Part shown: positions 1-11,461 of the stretch, in pieces | How the letters are laid out: each line of letters begins with the position of its first letter | How positions within the stretch are numbered: the first letter of the stretch is position 1 | Assembly (NCBI GenBank): GCA_003833135.1 | Contig: QZLH01000172.1 | Location: 64,592 to 128,591, forward strand | Direction of reading: 5' to 3' | DNA from: Oehlia diaphana | Lineage: Eukaryota; Glomeromycota; Glomeromycetes; Glomerales; Glomeraceae | Length of the DNA: 64,000 bases | Translations under genes and position numbers: made by a program | The notes under the pieces: generated by a model | The model's database searches: none | Told to the model about the DNA's origin: nothing | What the model saw: the letters and a program-made list of their open reading frames with translations, nothing else

Positions 1-548
1 TTGTGTCCGGGGAAAAACTAGTCTTTACTGTTTTCATGAAAATATGACTGGGGCAGTTTATGTTGAAATAATAAGGGATTATCTTCCTGAGATCAGAAGG
101 ATGTTACGTGGCAATTGGCGTCTACAACAAGACAATGACCCTAAGCACACAAGCCGTGTTGCGAAGGAATTCCTACAAGAAAATGTCCCAACTGTTATGG
201 ACTGGCCTTCCAACAGTCCTGATTTAAACCCCATCAAAAATTTGTGGTCTGTTCTTAAAAGGAATGTAGAGTTGCGGCAACCACGAAATATTGGGGAATT
301 AGAAAGTTTTATGGAGGAGGAATGGTCAAAAATTCCTCAGAACATTATAAGAAATTTAGTTGGGTCAATGAAGGAGAGGTGTAGGCTTGTTATTGAGAAT
401 AATGGGGAACGTATTCCTTATTAATTTTTTTTTAAATAAATCTCCTGCTTTTTGGCTTTCGAATGAATGCTTGATCACATGATTTGGCGCAGTAATGATG
501 TAGCTACGGAAGAAAACATTTGTCCAAAGACTTTTGCACCAGACTGTA
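1..548 (+). mobile_element. 3' part of a Tc1/mariner-type DNA transposon
   Basis: The element enters from outside the window. It carries the end of a Tc1-type transposase, about 120 bp of 3' non-coding DNA, and a terminal repeat that read on the minus strand starts CAGTCTGGTGCAAAAGTC and ends at 546. TA at 547-548 follows, as expected for the TA target duplication of this superfamily. The left terminal repeat is outside the window, so a matching pair cannot be shown. Confidence 0.8.
2..424 (+). pseudogene. Tc1/mariner transposase C-terminal half, catalytic Glu lost
   Basis: The reading frame is open from base 2, so the protein continues upstream of the window; ATG at 44 is internal. It matches the DDE domain of Tc1 transposases, which cut and paste DNA at TA sites. 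QQDNDPKHTS holds the second catalytic Asp. WPSNSPDLNPIKNLW is the third catalytic block, which in the family reads NPIENLW. Here codon AAA gives Lys where the catalytic Glu belongs (one G-to-A change from GAA). The frame then runs to TAA at 422-424 with no stop. The copy is therefore almost certainly unable to transpose although its frame is open. The identification is secure; loss of activity is inferred from the missing residue. Confidence 0.85.
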
Positions 549-609
549 TATGAACGGGTGCAGAATAATGAGAATAATGCTAAAATACTGGACGAGTAAT
601 TTGTAACAA

Positions 610-1008
610 ATGGATTGGATTTTGAACAGGTTGAACAAGTTGAGATGTTCGAGTGCTCACGTGGTATTATTGCATTTATCGGGATATTTCGATATTGTAT
701 TAGAGCAGTCGAATTTATATCATGGACATTCTTATTTGCCATTTAATACATATTTGGAAGGAATTGTTAGAGTAGTAAGTACCATTCACTACTCCAGTTA
801 TAGTTTTGATCTCTCTTTGGATAGGACTTCATTGATTAAATCAATGTGTATTGTATTTCTTTTTATAGTTCAAATAAAAATGCGAATATTTTATTTTATT
901 TTTATTTATTTATTTCAAAGTTCCACAATTTTTTTTTTTACTCAACCTCGTTCCAAAAAATCCAAAAAATCCAAAAAATCAGAGAATATATTATGCGATT
1001 TACTGTAA
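610..1008 (+). CDS. Unrecognised ORF, possible exon or remnant
   Basis: An open frame of 132 codons. The part up to about 860 has protein-like composition (segments RCSSAHVVLLHLSGYFD and LYHGHSYLPFNTYLEG); after that it runs into A/T- and Lys/Ser-rich low complexity. GTAAGT at about 777 could be a splice donor, so the true exon may end there. No family is recognised. It lies between the Tc1 end and the decayed Utp13 fragment, so it may be a remnant of a larger disrupted locus. Confidence 0.25.
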   Translation: MDWILNRLNKLRCSSAHVVLLHLSGYFDIVLEQSNLYHGHSYLPFNTYLEGIVRVVSTIHYSSYSFDLSLDRTSLIKSMCIVFLFIVQIKMRIFYFIFIYLFQSSTIFFFTQPRSKKSKKSKKSENILCDLL

Positions 1009-1264
1009 CTAGCGCTTATTAATTAGAGCTGGATATAAGACGAAATTAATAAAAAACAAAAATGATGATGAAAGAACTAAAATTGTTTTAAGAACTTGAA
1101 AGTTCATAATTGGAATTTGAAGATATGAGAAGATGATGTACGTTTCCCGTTTCCTAGTTATATAAGTAAATATAATTAGGTAATATAATTACTCATATCA
1201 GTCATATGAATAAAAGTTACTTACGTTACACAATAGTAAGAATTTTTAAAACCGCCATAGTAGA

Positions 1265-2175
1265 TTGCATACATCCAGTTGATCTCATTATCCATTCAAC
1301 ATTTCATCTAACGCGCCGTCTGAGAATTGTTTAGTTGTATCATTAAATTATAGAAACAGTAAAATGCATGAGATCATTTAAGGTAACTCACTAATTCTAT
1401 GTCAACAAATTTTCTATCATCATTACTATTTAACTTATACTTCGTATGGGATGATTAGGCACATGAAGCATCTATGGCATCTATAATTGTAATGGATGTT
1501 GACTAATCAGTTGCAACAGGATCAGCTTATAGTACTTGATAGTACAGTAAAAGTATGGGATATAGAGAAAGTTTTTGTACACATAATTTTCGGGAACATG
1601 GAGGAATTATAAGTTAATTGAATTTATTTCAGATGGATGTTAATTTCATTGTATATATATATAATATATATATAGGATTTATTAAAAAGAAGGCAAATTT
1701 TGCTCAGGAAGAGTCAATTTTAATTGATTATTTAGTTGAAACTATATTGAAACGTCATGTTGATAAAATAATTTTAAGTGGGATGATTGCCGAGAGTTTC
1801 ATAGGGAACGAAGCTAGCTCATGATGGTTGATGAATTACTTATATTTAGCAATAGTCAAGATAAAGTTGGGACTTGAAGAAGGAAAATTGATCAAAACTT
1901 TTTAATATACAAGAAAGAATTATTTTATACTGATGGTAATGATAATGGTAAATTAATTATATCTTTTGAAGTCAAACCCAATTTTTTTATTTATTTTATT
2001 TTTAATTGTTAGGAATTACCATTGTCTTGAAACTCAATGTCCGGAATTTGCGCGCGCGCGAAACTTCGCAAATGGCCAAGAAAATTTTTGTGCACAAAGC
2101 ACACAAAAACCATGTATATACTTCCACACATTTTGTACATAGAATTTATTTGATAAGGTATTTAATCAGTGCTAA
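1265..2175 (+). pseudogene. Decayed Utp13/TBL3-like WD40 gene fragment (copy 1)
   Basis: Around 1,510-1,615 the three frames together read like one WD40 blade of the small-subunit processome protein Utp13/TBL3: a SVATGSA segment, then DSTVKVWDIEK, then in the next frame FCTHNFREHGGIIS, ending in a stop. This order (VKVWDIE, TH.F, HGG.IS) is what Utp13 shows in this region. Frameshifts and stops prevent a protein. A second, inverted copy lies at about 42,180-42,660 and matches over most of this length, including the non-coding part near 2,025-2,170 (tracts such as GTACATAGAATTT against GCACATAGAATTT). The ORF at 1,618-1,824 is part of the decayed copy and is not called separately. Confidence 0.5.
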
Positions 2176-2414
2176 ATATAATAATAATGCTTTATTTACA
2201 ATTCTAACTCTTTTTTAAAAACAAGCCAGGTCCAGTAATTCTGCATAACTACCAACCTTGATGTCTTAAAGGGCAGCTAATCAATGGAAAGATTGGTGTT
2301 ATATCGTAATTTTATTTTAATTCACCTTTTTTTTTGATCGTGAATATTCTAAATTTATTTAGTTTTTATTAATTCATTTAATTAGTTCGTATGTTGATTA
2401 AATTTTTAATTTAG

Positions 2415-2570
2415 GAACGAATGTACAACCATGGAATTTTACTCCATTTCGATCACGACAGCAAAATTTACATGGATCGTTTAGGATTTCAAACCCGTTT
2501 GTATCTTATTCACGAGGCAAATGAACAAATTAAACGGATGATTAAAAAAACACGCGGCGGGACTGAATGA
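2415..2570 (+). CDS. Orphan terminal exon or short ORF, unknown
   Basis: A polypyrimidine/TTTAG acceptor-like site at 2,405-2,414 precedes 51 codons that read as ordinary protein (GILLHFDHDSKIYMDRLGF, then LYLIHEANEQIKRM) and end in TGA. An ATG at 2,421 could also start a 49-residue peptide. No upstream exon joins convincingly and no family is recognised. It could be the last exon of the locus disrupted by the Utp13-like segment. Confidence 0.3.
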   Translation, partial: ERMYNHGILLHFDHDSKIYMDRLGFQTRLYLIHEANEQIKRMIKKTRGGTE

Positions 2571-5030
2571 TCACCGTGTTATAATTTGTTGAGTCAATTC
2601 AAAATATTTTTCTAAGCATGAACATAAATTAACAGATTTCTGAAAACAATCAGGGATTGAGAGACTTGAAACATTTTTGGTTTATTTAAAATGAATGAAA
2701 ACAAATAACCAGGAGAGAAAATTGTCAATACGAGTTTCGGAAACATGTTGAATTCAAATTATTCATCTGTTTGAAGAAGAGCATAACACGTTATAATTGC
2801 TGATATTGCTAAGAAAAATGAAGAAAAAAGAATGATATGGATAAGATGAGAAGATAAATAATTATTTCCAAGATCAATCCTTCAGGTTATCTTGAATATT
2901 ATAAAGTACATGTGGAATAGATGGAATGACAAAAAAGACCATATACGATTTCTGGCGTTCACCTTTTTATTTAGTACTGTTAGATTTATTCTACGTGGCA
3001 CACTCATAAGGCCATTCATTCATTAACTTACTAATAAAGAAGTTTAAGGTGATAAATGTTAATTATCGGTGTTTTTTATAGCGAAAATAGCGAAATAGAA
3101 CTTTTTACTTCTTTTTTTTGCTTTCTTCGTTCAGGAGCGTTTACTAAGTTTACTAACGTTCTTTTATTCTTTTTTTTTAGGAATGATACCTTGGACTCCC
3201 CGGAGTAGAAATGGATTCCCGGTAAATGTCTTGTCGTTTTTTTTTGTTTCGTTCAGGAATGTTTACTAACCTTCTTTTATTTTCTTTTTTTGTAGAAACG
3301 GCACCCTGGACTCTTCGGAAGCGAAATGTTAATGGCTATCTTATTCTTTTTGGCGTTGCTTCTTTATTTTCGTTGATTTTGTTCAGATGTTGCTTTGTTT
3401 GATATGTAATAGATATCATCATCCATGATCTTGCTTTATTTTGTTGATTCTATTCATTTTTGGTAGTGTTGGGATGTCAACCTTGTTTTATTTTCACCAA
3501 TTAATATTTCATTCTTAGTGTTGTACTTGATAATAAAATTAAAAGATGAGCCAATCTTTTGTATGTCATATGATTTATATTTCACGTGGGTGCACAGTGA
3601 GCGTTTAGCAATTTATCGTTTTTTTTTTTTATTTAATTTAATAATCTCATCTGAATTACTCCTGATTTGTCATAAAATTCTATTGGTTTAAATTTTAATC
3701 AGGATTTCCGTTAAATCCTCGATGAGATGACAAGATTTTATTGATATTTGTAACACCAATTTTATGACTTTCTTTAGTTTCATTGATTAAAAAGGTTTGA
3801 AATTTTAAACAAAAACAATAAAAGACTCATACCAATGAAAATTGCATTTGAAAGAAATACCTTGTTTAATAAACATTCATCATTAATGTATTAAAGTTTA
3901 AACTTTGTGATAGTACAAATACATTATGATCTTCCATTCAAATGGATTGATGATTGGACAATAGTGATGGCATTCGGCTAATTTAATTTCTCCTTTTTGT
4001 TCATAAAATTTATTTTTATTGGGTTGTATTTTAAAAATTGAACGAAATAAAGAAAGTATTTTCGTCTAAATTTTATTCTAGATAATCTATCTCGTATATC
4101 GGATTAGTCCCGAAAAATTCCTGATTGAAATTTTTGTATAAATGATAAAAGATTATGCATATCCATACTCTTTACTGGTCCAGAAATTTGAAATCCTTCT
4201 TGTTTAATAAATTCCCGATCCTGTAACCTATTTTTGGGGATTATATAAACTTTCTGAATTCCGAATTTTGTGAGATAAACATATGATATAAGCTTACAAC
4301 CTACCTATTGATTATCTATATTTGAATGACTCATATTATTTTGTTTAGTTAATGATGATATTTTTGGCCTAGAAATATGAATCTTAAATGCTTATTCATA
4401 CTATTCATACTATAACTGGTCCATTTCGTTATTGAATACTTTAATAAATGTTACACCATATGAAATCTCGAAGTACACGAATCCATTTAGATGAATTGCT
4501 GAATTCGGTTAATTAATACATGCTTCGTTCTTCTTGTGATCTATATTTGGAATAATTTTTTTAAATAACGCGATAATTCCGATTATTATGAATTAAAGGA
4601 ATTCCGATTATTATAATTTATTGAAATATGAAAAAGTTATAACTTAAATGATTAAATTTTTTATGTTACTATTTTGATTGATAATTTCCTTTATAGTCCC
4701 TGTAACAAAAGATTGCGAAAGATAATATCTATTGTACTTTAAATTCGAAACCTAAATGACCCCTCGCTGGTTTGTTTAAAGGGGTAATGTAACTATATTA
4801 TTAATTAAATTGGTAACAACATGAAATTATAAGAAAATTAAGATATATAAACCATGAAAAAATTTCTTTATGGATTCCTATAAAATTGACAAAGATAAAA
4901 TTTTAAAATATTAAATTATTAAATCATTAAACTAAATGATTAGCAAAATCATTAAAATCATTAAACTTTATAAACTTAACAATACTCTTTCTTTAATCAC
5001 TGTCCAAAAACGTCCTCAAGAAGGCAATAT
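2571..5030. other. AT-rich non-coding stretch with one imperfect direct repeat
   Basis: No ORF with protein-like composition is seen. At 3,128-3,213 and 3,250-3,328 a block of about 80 bp is repeated directly: GTTCAGGA, a T-rich tract ending TTAG or GTAG, then a GGACTC..CGGA..GAAATG core. Each copy resembles an intron 3' end followed by an exon start, but no reading frame continues. The rest is A/T-rich with short homopolymers. Confidence 0.5.
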
Positions 5031-5065
5031 GAAACGACATCCACTAAATTCGTGGATAATTGGGG

Positions 5066-5212
5066 CACGGCACGCAACATATAGCGTGCCGTGTCATACT
5101 TAAAACATCCCCAAGAAAAAGCGGCGGGGAGAAGACGCGGGAAAAGTAGCGCGTTATAAGTAAAGTCACGGGCCGTTCAATATGCGCGTTATAAGTAAAC
5201 GGCCCGTGACTT
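5066..5212. repeat. Two GC-rich perfect hairpins with linked direct repeats
   Basis: The first hairpin has 10-bp perfect arms CACGGCACGC (5,066-5,075) and GCGTGCCGTG (5,084-5,093) around an 8-nt loop. The second has 15-bp perfect arms AAGTCACGGGCCGTT (5,163-5,177) and AACGGCCCGTGACTT (5,198-5,212) around 20 nt. GCGCGTTATAAGTAAA occurs twice, once just before the second left arm and once inside its loop. The GC-rich arms stand out in the AT-rich surroundings. It could be the core of a small foldback element; no gene is associated. Confidence 0.7.
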
Positions 5213-5274
5213 GATTATGGAGAATACACGGAGGTGAATGAGGATAATCTTAAATTTTTTTGGTCCATCACTTC

Positions 5275-5388
5275 AATTTAAATATTTGTTATAAAATATA
5301 TCTAATCATGTAAATTTAAATATTTGTCTTAAAATATATCTAATCATGTAAATTTAAATTTTTGTCTTTAAATAAATCTAAAGTTCTT
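5275..5388. repeat. 38-bp tandem repeat, about 3 copies
   Basis: A 38-bp unit starting AATTTAAATATTTGT and ending CTAATCATGTA begins at 5,275, 5,313 and 5,351. The first two copies differ by very few bases and the third is diverged at its end. Purely non-coding. Confidence 0.75.
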
Positions 5389-7050
5389 TAAAAATAAAAT
5401 ATATACCAAATTATTAATAATATTATTATTTACTTTACTGTTTCTAAAATTCTTTAAAAATTATCAATAAAGTTTGATCCTGCATTTAATAATGATTGGT
5501 TTTTAATTGAAAACGTATTTATAATCATGCTGTGAAAAATGTAAAGACGTAAAATATGATAAAGTAAATAAATACCTGCTAACTTTGACCAGTATTTAAT
5601 ACGTTTAATCAGAGATTAGAGCAATATCCCTGTAAAAAATTTTATCTGATTAGAACAATTTATTATTCGTAAAGATGTTCTCCAAAAATATAAATATGAT
5701 TAGTTTTATTTCCTTACATCTTCAATCATGGCGAGATATATTCCCTATATCCCAATTCGTGAAGTATGAAGAAAGAAGCAACCTAATTGCTTCATTTTAT
5801 ATCGTAAATGACTTGTTAAGCATTACTACGCGATCACTCCAGCTGCATCATACATTTGGAAGCGGATGTCTGACTCGTAATCATACTGATGACTAAAATC
5901 CGATTTTCTTAAGAAGGGCATTTTAAGATAAGGTAATTATTAATTTTCATATTAAATTTATAAATCAAAATTTCTTGGATTTTTGTCCTGTTTCCTTTGA
6001 CCTAAAATAAAGTATTATTCTAATTACCATTATTCAATTGTAATCTAGATAAAAAGCCAAGTTTTATAAATTTCCGCATGAACAAATTTATTATATTTCA
6101 ATATATGAGTTTTAGTTAAAAATTATACAATTTAATAAATTTTTCCAATATTATATACATAAATCGTTTATGTTATAATATAATCTATGTTTTAATGAAA
6201 ATTTATTGTAATAAAAATCTTCTGAATCTTCTATAAGTATTATAAGTTTCTTACGCAGCTACTGCTTTGTATCAAATTATCATTTTTAAGTAATATGAAA
6301 CTTACTAATTTGTTAGGATTATTCCTAGTTCGGACACAATAAATTGATTAATTTAGAATATGTCATGTTACAATCGTTACATTGACATTTGTACGAAATA
6401 AATTTTTTATTCCACGAATCTTTCACAAGTAAATAAGTCAGATGGGGCGATCGATACACGGTGAAATTTGATCAACATTTTCGCAAAAAAACGATTTGTC
6501 AATAATTTCAAAAATCATTATTTAAATTTCACTACGGAATCTAAAGTTCAACCTAAATAACCAGTTTCCGCGTTTATAGTTTGAAATTAATATTGTTCTT
6601 ATTGTTCATAATATGCAGTGTTACTCATTAGTTCAAAATTTGTACTTCGTTACTTCTCAGATCCTATTCTGAAAAATAAAGTTTTCTTCTGATAAAACTC
6701 CTAAAATGTTTTTCATAGTATCTCATGTAAATTATTAGTATCTTAAATTAGATATCACAATTCATTATATGGAAATAATGAATCAAAGACAGATGAATTT
6801 AAGGCATTTACCTGTATTCTATAATTATATATACTGTATATACCGGTATCTTAAATTGTAATATGGTTCGCTTAATAATAAGAATGGTAAATTGGTAATG
6901 CGATTACATAAATAATAATTATAAATGATTGATACTTGGATTTTCATAAAAAAATTGCCTTGAAATAAAATAGTATTAAAATTCTACGAAAATCTGAAAA
7001 AAAATCAAAAATTATTGATCGCAGAGGCAGGCGATCCATATCCTCCTACG
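5389..7050. other. AT-rich non-coding stretch
   Basis: Mostly A/T. A 73-codon frame at 5,675-5,896 contains some ordinary-looking sequence but no recognisable motif, no promoter and no supporting neighbour, and is treated as unproven. Nothing else is seen. Confidence 0.4.
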
Positions 7051-7310
7051 TGGTTGCATGCTTAGATATTGTCTTCAAGATAACTGGTTCTTATGATGTA
7101 ATAGACGGCAATTGTATAGGCTCGATATAATGGTCTTGGTGATACTGCAAGCATCTTGTCTCTCCTTTCCAGGCGCAGTTCTTTCTTTTTAGTCACGTTC
7201 CAACAGGTTTGCCGTTCCTCAATATCTCGTTTGCCACCAATCCTCTCAGATTTGATGCTATTCTTTTCATTCAATCCTCTGAGGAATTGGTTTGGTTAAC
7301 TAATATAATA
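7051..7310 (-). repeat. Fragment sharing a block with the dispersed repeat near 42.1 kb
   Basis: On the minus strand an open frame of about 70 codons (7,062-7,274) rich in Lys/Arg/Glu lies next to CCTCTGAGGAATTGG. A similar block (CCTCTGAGGAGTTGATTA) occurs at about 42,074 beside the decayed Utp13 copy. I read this as another partial copy of that dispersed sequence, not a gene, with low certainty. Confidence 0.3.
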
Positions 7311-7752
7311 AGTTTATATTAATAACATACTAGACATTGTTTAGACATTGTTCATTAAATTATATAACCCAATGTAAAATGAGCTAGGCTTCCCTATCAT
7401 TTAGGAAGCATCTGTATTAGCCATAGGCATACAATAACAAGGATTCTGATATTTTATGTATAAACTACACTACGCGGCTTTTAATATCTTAATTAGGCTA
7501 ATTTTGACCATATACATAATGCCAGCTGAGGCATAGTTAATTCGGTGGAGATATATGTCGTCATATTCAACATGTATAGCTTCTATACTGTTTTTTAAAA
7601 AAAAAACGGCACATTTCAATTAAGAAAATCAGTCCAAAATTTTTAATTTGAAGTTTTTGATTCATAACAGATAAATTTTAATTCTTACAAAAAATAATCT
7701 ACCTATCTTTAAGCGTTTATAAAAGGATTTTTTTTTCAAAACATTTTAACAT

Positions 7753-8136
7753 ATGGCTCAATTCACTAATTTAAAATTTCGTGATTCTCATGCCGATCAA
7801 TATGTGATAATATTATCTGTTATGTAACGTTTTATATTTAAACCAATAATCGAAGGGATTCGAAACTTAAAATTGCAAGCTAGAAACAAGTTGCGAATTG
7901 GTTTCGAAGCATGTAACCCGAATGAGCCGAGTGACAAGACCAATAAATTGACTAGCAAGTCGTCACTCATCAAGCCGATTCTCAAATCTACAACTGTTAA
8001 GTCGACAAGCAAGCCGACTATCAAGCAGACAAGTCGATTAGCAAGCCGACCAAGAAGAAGGTTCGAATTGTTTTTTTTTTGGAAGAATTGGTTTTTTAGA
8101 AATGGTAAGTGGTATTTCAAAAGAATAAAATGTTGA
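7753..8136 (+). pseudogene. Low-complexity Lys/Ser/Thr-rich reading frame
   Basis: A frame from 7,873 reads as a Ser/Lys/Thr/Pro repeat-like peptide (KSTTVKSTSKPTIKQTS) ending in an Arg-rich stretch and then a T-tract. An ATG at 7,753 begins another frame that stops after 24 codons. The DNA repeats AGCAAGCCGAC-like words, so the composition may come from simple repeats. No family is recognised; it could equally be non-coding. Confidence 0.2.
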
Positions 8137-8387
8137 AGCCTTTGGTTTTAAAATACAAAAAATTGCAGAAATAATACCTGTTATGTCAGAACAAAGTAAT
8201 ACTTCTTGCATATAATTCTTTTTGTTCATGACTATCCTAACAATTCAAGAATTGAAGCACGTTATCAAATCATATACCGTAATAAAATCTAATATTTGCA
8301 GCCACGTAAACGTTACGTTTAGACTAATTAGACTAACCACATAAATAACAATTTACAATTGTGTGTAACGCAAATGACGCAAAAGTA

Positions 8388-8995
8388 TCAATCTTTATTT
8401 TTACATGATAGGCACGCGTCAAAAACAATAATTAAGAAATATATATATATACAGTATACGAGATTACCGAATATCTTTTTTTTTTTATTTTTTTCATAAG
8501 AAAGGGAAGAAAATATAAAAAAAGCAAAAAAGAAAGAAGCAAAAAAAAAAGAAGTTAGAACAAAGTTAAAGAAAGAAAATAGAGAACAAAGGAACGAAAA
8601 AAAAGAACCCACCTATATGGAACCGAAATGCCAAAGCGCCGAAGTTGCCGAAGAAGAGGAAATGAAGTTTGCACAAAGTTAAAGAACGAAAAAAAGAGAG
8701 AGAACGAAAAAAAGAATGGAGCCAAGATGTTAAGCGCCGAAGTTGCCAAAGAGCTGGGACCTAGGAGGAAAGAAGAGTTAGAACGATAGAATGAGTGAAA
8801 AAAAAAGACAAAAAGAGAAAAAAAAATGAAAAACGTACCTGATAACCGAAGAGCCGAAATGCCGAAGAGCCAGGATTTAAGAGGAAAGAAGAGTTAGAAT
8901 AATAGAACGAACGAAAAAAAGACAAAAGAGAAAAAAAAGTACCTTAAAACCTTGGAACCCTGTAATCGAAATATCAAGGCGCCAAGAGCCGGGAC
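8388..8995. repeat. Purine-rich dispersed repeat (copy 1)
   Basis: About 600 bp of almost pure purine on the plus strand, built from degenerate units such as GAGCCGAAATGCCGAAGAGC, GAGGAAAGAAGAGTTAGAA and GAACGAAAAAAAGACAAAA, with GTACCT at unit edges. Minus-strand frames here are Phe/Ser/Leu low complexity and are not genes. A reverse-complement relative lies at 41,435-41,900. Strong strand asymmetry of this length could form triplex or other unusual DNA, but that is only a possibility. Confidence 0.7.
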
Positions 8996-9530
8996 CTATT
9001 GAGCAAAACATAAAAAACAAAATTAAAGCCCTTGGTAAATTATATAATTTTTGCTTTTCTTAATTTTTTTTGAGATGTTAAATGAGTTTATATTAATTGG
9101 AAATTTTTTACATTATAGCTCCCCGTTATCCTTATGTACTTGCATTTGAACATTTGTTATTGAAGTGCGTCATGTCTGAGAGAAAAGAATAGTCAGAGCG
9201 AACGAAAAAAAAATCCAGACCGCGTAAGCCAGGGCGTAAGTGGACACAGCCGCGGCCTCCGCGTGTACTTTGCTAGCGAAGATGCACTTTGTTAGCAAAC
9301 TATATTCTGGAATATCTCCGTTCTGCATTCATTAACATAATCAACCATGTCTTCCTATGTCAAGGATAAGCCAATTTTTTTCGCCGCTGTTATACATTAT
9401 TTTCGCCGTTTTTTTCACCATGACCAAAGTTAACGTAAATAACATAATCCACGCAGCGTAAATATTAACAGTACGATCGCAATGTTTAGGATATGTTAAC
9501 ACAACAGGTAGATGAGGAGGTGGAAGTGAA
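8996..9530. other. Intergenic stretch with a short GC-richer block
   Basis: Around 9,215-9,290 a GC-richer block (GCGTAAGTGGACACAGCC, CGCGGCCTCCGCGTG) stands out. An ATG at 9,346 starts a 28-codon frame that ends in a stop. No gene model can be built. Confidence 0.3.
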
Positions 9531-9625
9531 GAAAACCTACTTTCACACCTCATTCAAACATAATTCCAACAAAAGAAGCGATCGAAGAATTTGACGAAAT
9601 AATCAGAAGATGGCGACTCGTCTAG
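9531..9625 (+). pseudogene. Short coding remnant
   Basis: Following an AG, the frame 9,539-9,625 reads TPHSNIIPTKEAIEEFD then EIIRRWRLV and stops at TAG. The composition is that of real protein (a predicted helix with alternating charges), but there is no start codon and no exon to join to. Unrecognised. Confidence 0.25.
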
Positions 9626-10835
9626 CGAAAAAGGATAAAATGAAGAGTGTCAATATGGAGAAGGTGGTAGAAAGACCACAAAAGGTAAAAGAAAAAAGTA
9701 ATAGTATTATCGTTTTTTTAGGGGTAGTTTTTTTCAAGATAGTTTTCGTGTATGTGGGTTTGCTAAATATCGTAGATAGTAAATTTTTTACAAAAAATGT
9801 ACGTGATGTACCACGATGTTAAATGTAACTAGAAAAATAACCATTACAAATTTTTTATTTATTTTGGAGGGGTTAACTTTATTGTGAGAGTTCAATAGTA
9901 TTAAGGGTTAACTGTTAGACTGACTAAAGGAGAAGGACGGTTAACTTTGTTCAGGGTTGCGATGAATAACAAAGGTTTGGTTTGGCAGGAGATTACATTA
10001 ATTAAATGTAGTTATGTAACATTTTGTGTAAGTTCTCTTCACATTATGCAAATAAATTGTAACGTTCTTACCAAAAAAAAAAAGAATTTTCAAAACAAAT
10101 CAAACCAGCAGTTGAATTGGCATTTAAAAACATCAAAGTTCACTTCAATCCAAATCAAATGGAAAACGATGGAATTGGACTTCTCTATAGAAAATCTGTG
10201 GCGAGAATTTTATCGCTTATATATGATTTTACGTAAAGCACATTTTTCAGATTCAAGAAATTTGATCAGTTCGAAATTGATACCCAAAATTAGATCTGCA
10301 TGTTTTGTCATGATCGCATAAATAGTACTACTCGAATTCCTGAAAAAAAGATATTACATCTTACAGTATATGCATGTTTTTGCAAAACATATACCCCAAT
10401 TGTTGCGACAATTAGGTCTCTTTGCAAAAAAAAATCACAATCAGGTCCTATAAAGAAAATTATATTAATTTTTTTATTCGAAAAATTTATTAATATATAT
10501 ATATATTTTTTTTTTTACTTTTATTGCTACTTTAGATTAATTTATTTTTTGGGGTACTAATATAGATGGAGGAACTGATGGAAAATAAATAGTATATAAA
10601 ATTACAGTATGTCTTTTTAGAACCACCAATGGCCAATTATTTTATTTAAATAATAATATAATAATATTCCTAAAAAAATTGTTGCTAGAATAACTAGAAT
10701 AATATACATTGATATAAATAAAAAAATAATTGATGTATGGTGGTTAATCTGATTTGTATTTGAGCATTCACTTGTTTCAGATTTATTTCTAAAATGTAAA
10801 AAAATTATAAATTATAAAAAACTAACATTTAAACA
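9626..10835. other. AT-rich stretch downstream of the zinc-finger gene
   Basis: Frames at 9,610-9,822, 9,947-10,321 and 10,300-10,560 are open but of AT-driven composition with no motif. A TA-repeat/T-tract lies at 10,495-10,515. Part of it is probably 3' flank of the minus-strand zinc-finger gene that ends at 10,836. Confidence 0.35.
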
Positions 10836-11461
10836 TTAAACAAATGTATTAAGTAATACACACTCTTCCCCAGAATCAACCATAAATGTACAAGTTGTAA
10901 TCCCACACTTCAAATTTCGCCCATTTTCGTTTAGTTCTAATAGTGACCTAAACAAAAAATCAAAATGGTTAATTTTTTAATTATATTAATTAGCGTAAAT
11001 AGGTAAATAAAAATGCTTATATACCAATTAAAATTAAGACCATATCCTGTGGTCTTATCCTGCTGAAAATTCCAATATTCGCAATTAAGTATTTGCTTGA
11101 GTCTTTCTTCTCCATCCTTCCCTTGGAATTCGCAGTAATATTCTCGCTGTGCCGGACTATATCGAAAAGTAGGTTCATATTCAAATAAATGAACAAAAAT
11201 AGTTTCCGGCAAAGCATCGATTGAAAGACTCTTGGAACTAGCGGAATGCTCAAGTCGCTTTTTAATATGTATTATAAAAGCATTTTGATATTGAATAATG
11301 AGCTCAGGAGGGGGCAAGTAAAGGGAATTACGGTGAGGTATAAATTTATTATCATTGTGTTTACTTTTTTCATGTCTTAAAAGTAAACTTATAGAAGAAA
11401 ACTTTTGATGACAAAGTAAACATTCATAAATAGAGGGGGTGTTCATGTTCGTGTTCGACAT
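10836..11461 (-). CDS. C2H2 zinc-finger protein, two exons
   Basis: Exon 1 is 11,461-11,025 and exon 2 is 10,947-10,836; the 77-bp intron has GTATAT and TTTAG ends. The join keeps phase (TG|G) and gives a 182-residue protein. I start at MSNTNM because the longer frame upstream is AT-driven. A single classical C2H2 finger lies at residues 14-36 (CLLC, then 12 residues, H, 4 residues, H). Then come a PPPELI segment with a helix (QNAFIIHIKKRLEH) and a conserved-looking C-terminal region with scattered Cys. One finger alone would give weak DNA binding; protein or RNA binding is also possible. The start, the AATG context and the clean intron support an intact gene. Function beyond the finger is unknown. 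Confidence 0.75.

Noticed and set aside
365..742. 125-codon minus ORF over the Tc1 3' end
   Set aside because: It crosses the transposon border and runs antisense to the transposase; no protein-like motif.
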